A DNA stretch of 64,000 nt, taken from positions 248,001 to 312,000 of the forward strand of contig QAIB01000002.1 in NCBI GenBank assembly GCA_030418545.1, in the 5' to 3' direction. Source of the stretch: Xenophilus aerolatus. GTDB taxonomy: Bacteria; Pseudomonadota; Gammaproteobacteria; Burkholderiales; Burkholderiaceae_C. The notes under the pieces were generated by a model. It was given only the letters and a program-made list of their open reading frames with translations. It had not been told where the DNA came from and did no database searches. Position 1 is the stretch's first letter. The number at the start of each line of letters is the position of its first letter. Made by a program: the position numbers and the translations under genes. Of this stretch, positions 63,140 to 64,000 are shown in pieces.

Positions 63140-64000
63140 CTATTGCGGCTGCTTCACCAGTCCCAGCTTGCGGATGATGTCGCCCCACTGGTCGTAGGTC
63201 GAGCGCGTCAGGTCGGCCAGCTGCTTCGGGCTCGACGACTCGGCCTCGTAGGCGCCCTGGCGGAAGAACTCGCGCGTGGCGGGCATGGCGAGCACCTGCG
63301 CCAGCGCGGCATTGAGCTTCTCGACCACCGGCGCCGGCATGCGCGGCGGGCCGTAGAAGCCCAGCCAGCTCGGCATGTCGACGCCGCTCACGCCCTGTTC
63401 GCCCATGGTGGGCACGTCGGGCAGCATCGGGCTGCGCCGGGGCGCGGCCACCGCCAGCATGCGCACCTTGCCGGTGGCCGTGTTCTGGATGGCATTGGGC
63501 GCCGCGTCGAAGTAGTACTGCACGCGGCCGGCCAGAAAGTCCTTGGCCGCGTCGGCGCCGCCCTTGTAGGGCACGTGCACCACGTCCAGCCCGGCCTGGC
63601 GGGCGAAGGCCTCGCCGTAGATGTGCGACGAGGTGCCGGTGCCGAAGGAGGCATAGCTCATCTTGCCCGGATTGGCCTTGATGTACGCCACCAGCTCCTG
63701 CACGGTGCGCGCGGGCACGCTCGTGTGCACGGTCAGCACCAGCGGGCCGCGCGCGCCGAGCGAGATCGGCGTGAGGTCCTTGAACGGGTCGTAGCGCACC
63801 TGCGCCAGCGTCTGCGGGTTCTGCGCCACCACGGAGGAGGGCGCGTACATGAAGGTGTAGCCGTCGGGTGCGGAGCGGATCACTTCCTCGGTCGCGAGGA
63901 TGAAGCTGGCGCCTGGCTTGTTCTCCACGATCACCGGGGTCTGCAGCACCTCGCCGAGCTTGGTGGCGACGAAGCGTGCCTGCGCGTCCGAGGCGCCGCC
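63140..64000 (-). CDS. Bug/TctC-family solute receptor (5' end cut off)
   Basis: C-terminal about 286 residues of a periplasmic Bug receptor. The visible part begins GGASDAQARFVATKLGEVLQ and continues PVIVENKPGASFILATEEVI and APDGYTFMYAPSSVV, the same blocks as in the receptor at 41818, then LDVVHVPYKGGADAAKDFLA and GVDMPSWLGFYGP. The signal peptide and start lie beyond the window. It is convergent with the alpha/beta hydrolase gene, 15 bp apart. Confidence 0.92.
   Translation of the reverse strand, partial: GGASDAQARFVATKLGEVLQTPVIVENKPGASFILATEEVIRSAPDGYTFMYAPSSVVAQNPQTLAQVRYDPFKDLTPISLGARGPLVLTVHTSVPARTVQELVAYIKANPGKMSYASFGTGTSSHIYGEAFARQAGLDVVHVPYKGGADAAKDFLAGRVQYYFDAAPNAIQNTATGKVRMLAVAAPRRSPMLPDVPTMGEQGVSGVDMPSWLGFYGPPRMPAPVVEKLNAALAQVLAMPATREFFRQGAYEAESSSPKQLADLTRSTYDQWGDIIRKLGLVKQPQ

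Overview
This is a GC-rich (roughly 68-70%), gene-dense stretch of a betaproteobacterial chromosome. The gene content points to Comamonadaceae, most likely Variovorax or a close relative. It includes Bug/TctC solute receptors, a TRAP transporter, a valine-catabolic cluster, many LysR/GntR regulators and Comamonadaceae-style intergenic repeats. That assignment is inferred from gene content and protein flavour. No rRNA or tRNA gene, CRISPR array, prophage or transposase was seen.

Layout. 1-3602: an alkylation-damage response locus (efflux protein, ada behind a textbook Ada box, a 2OG-oxygenase, alkB). 3574-5009: divergent bdcR/bdcA. 5039-10058: a TRAP transporter operon ending in a type II dehydroquinase, with a divergent GntR regulator and a DUF4286-like gene. 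10071-12251: a PAS-LuxR regulator facing scoAB across a perfect palindrome. 12324-16540: opgG-like and bglX, both periplasmic glucan enzymes. 16512-21346: LysR, a secreted M20 amidohydrolase, an NCS1 permease and a GntR regulator. 21291-28035: valine/isobutyrate catabolism (LysR, mmsA, acyl-CoA dehydrogenase, 3-hydroxyisobutyryl-CoA hydrolase, mmsB) with intergenic spaces filled by hairpin elements. 28242-35515: an uncharacterised putative small-molecule operon (thermostable-hemolysin-like protein, acyl-adenylating enzyme, heme-oxygenase-like diiron protein, SDR, TPR protein) next to a QseBC-like two-component system. 35633-40987: a secreted M20 dipeptidase and a methionine/NLPA-type ABC importer with two receptors. 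41058-48349: FecR-domain protein, Bug receptor, CbpM/CbpA chaperones, phosphatase, HPP-CBS protein, CDP-alcohol phosphatidyltransferase, amidotransferase and a 24-residue membrane peptide. 48470-52933: GTPase/DUF3482-DUF2868 pair and argG. 53095-56313: two overlapping genes for glucan metabolism, both broken. 56478-64000: ABC exporter, RidA, LysR with a LigB-type dioxygenase, sirtuin, a DUF2384 protein, an alpha/beta hydrolase and a partial Bug receptor.

Three families of dispersed non-coding repeat stand out. Four hairpin elements of about 110-120 bp begin and end with GGACA..CCG-type ends. Five copies of a GCTATC..GATAGC intergenic element lie next to gene 3' ends. A ~250-bp inverted-repeat element has part of its interior repeated in inverted orientation nearby. 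The most interesting candidate for an undescribed system is the 28632-33118 operon. The most interesting lesion is the pair of independent inactivating changes in the overlapping glycosyltransferase and debranching-enzyme genes.
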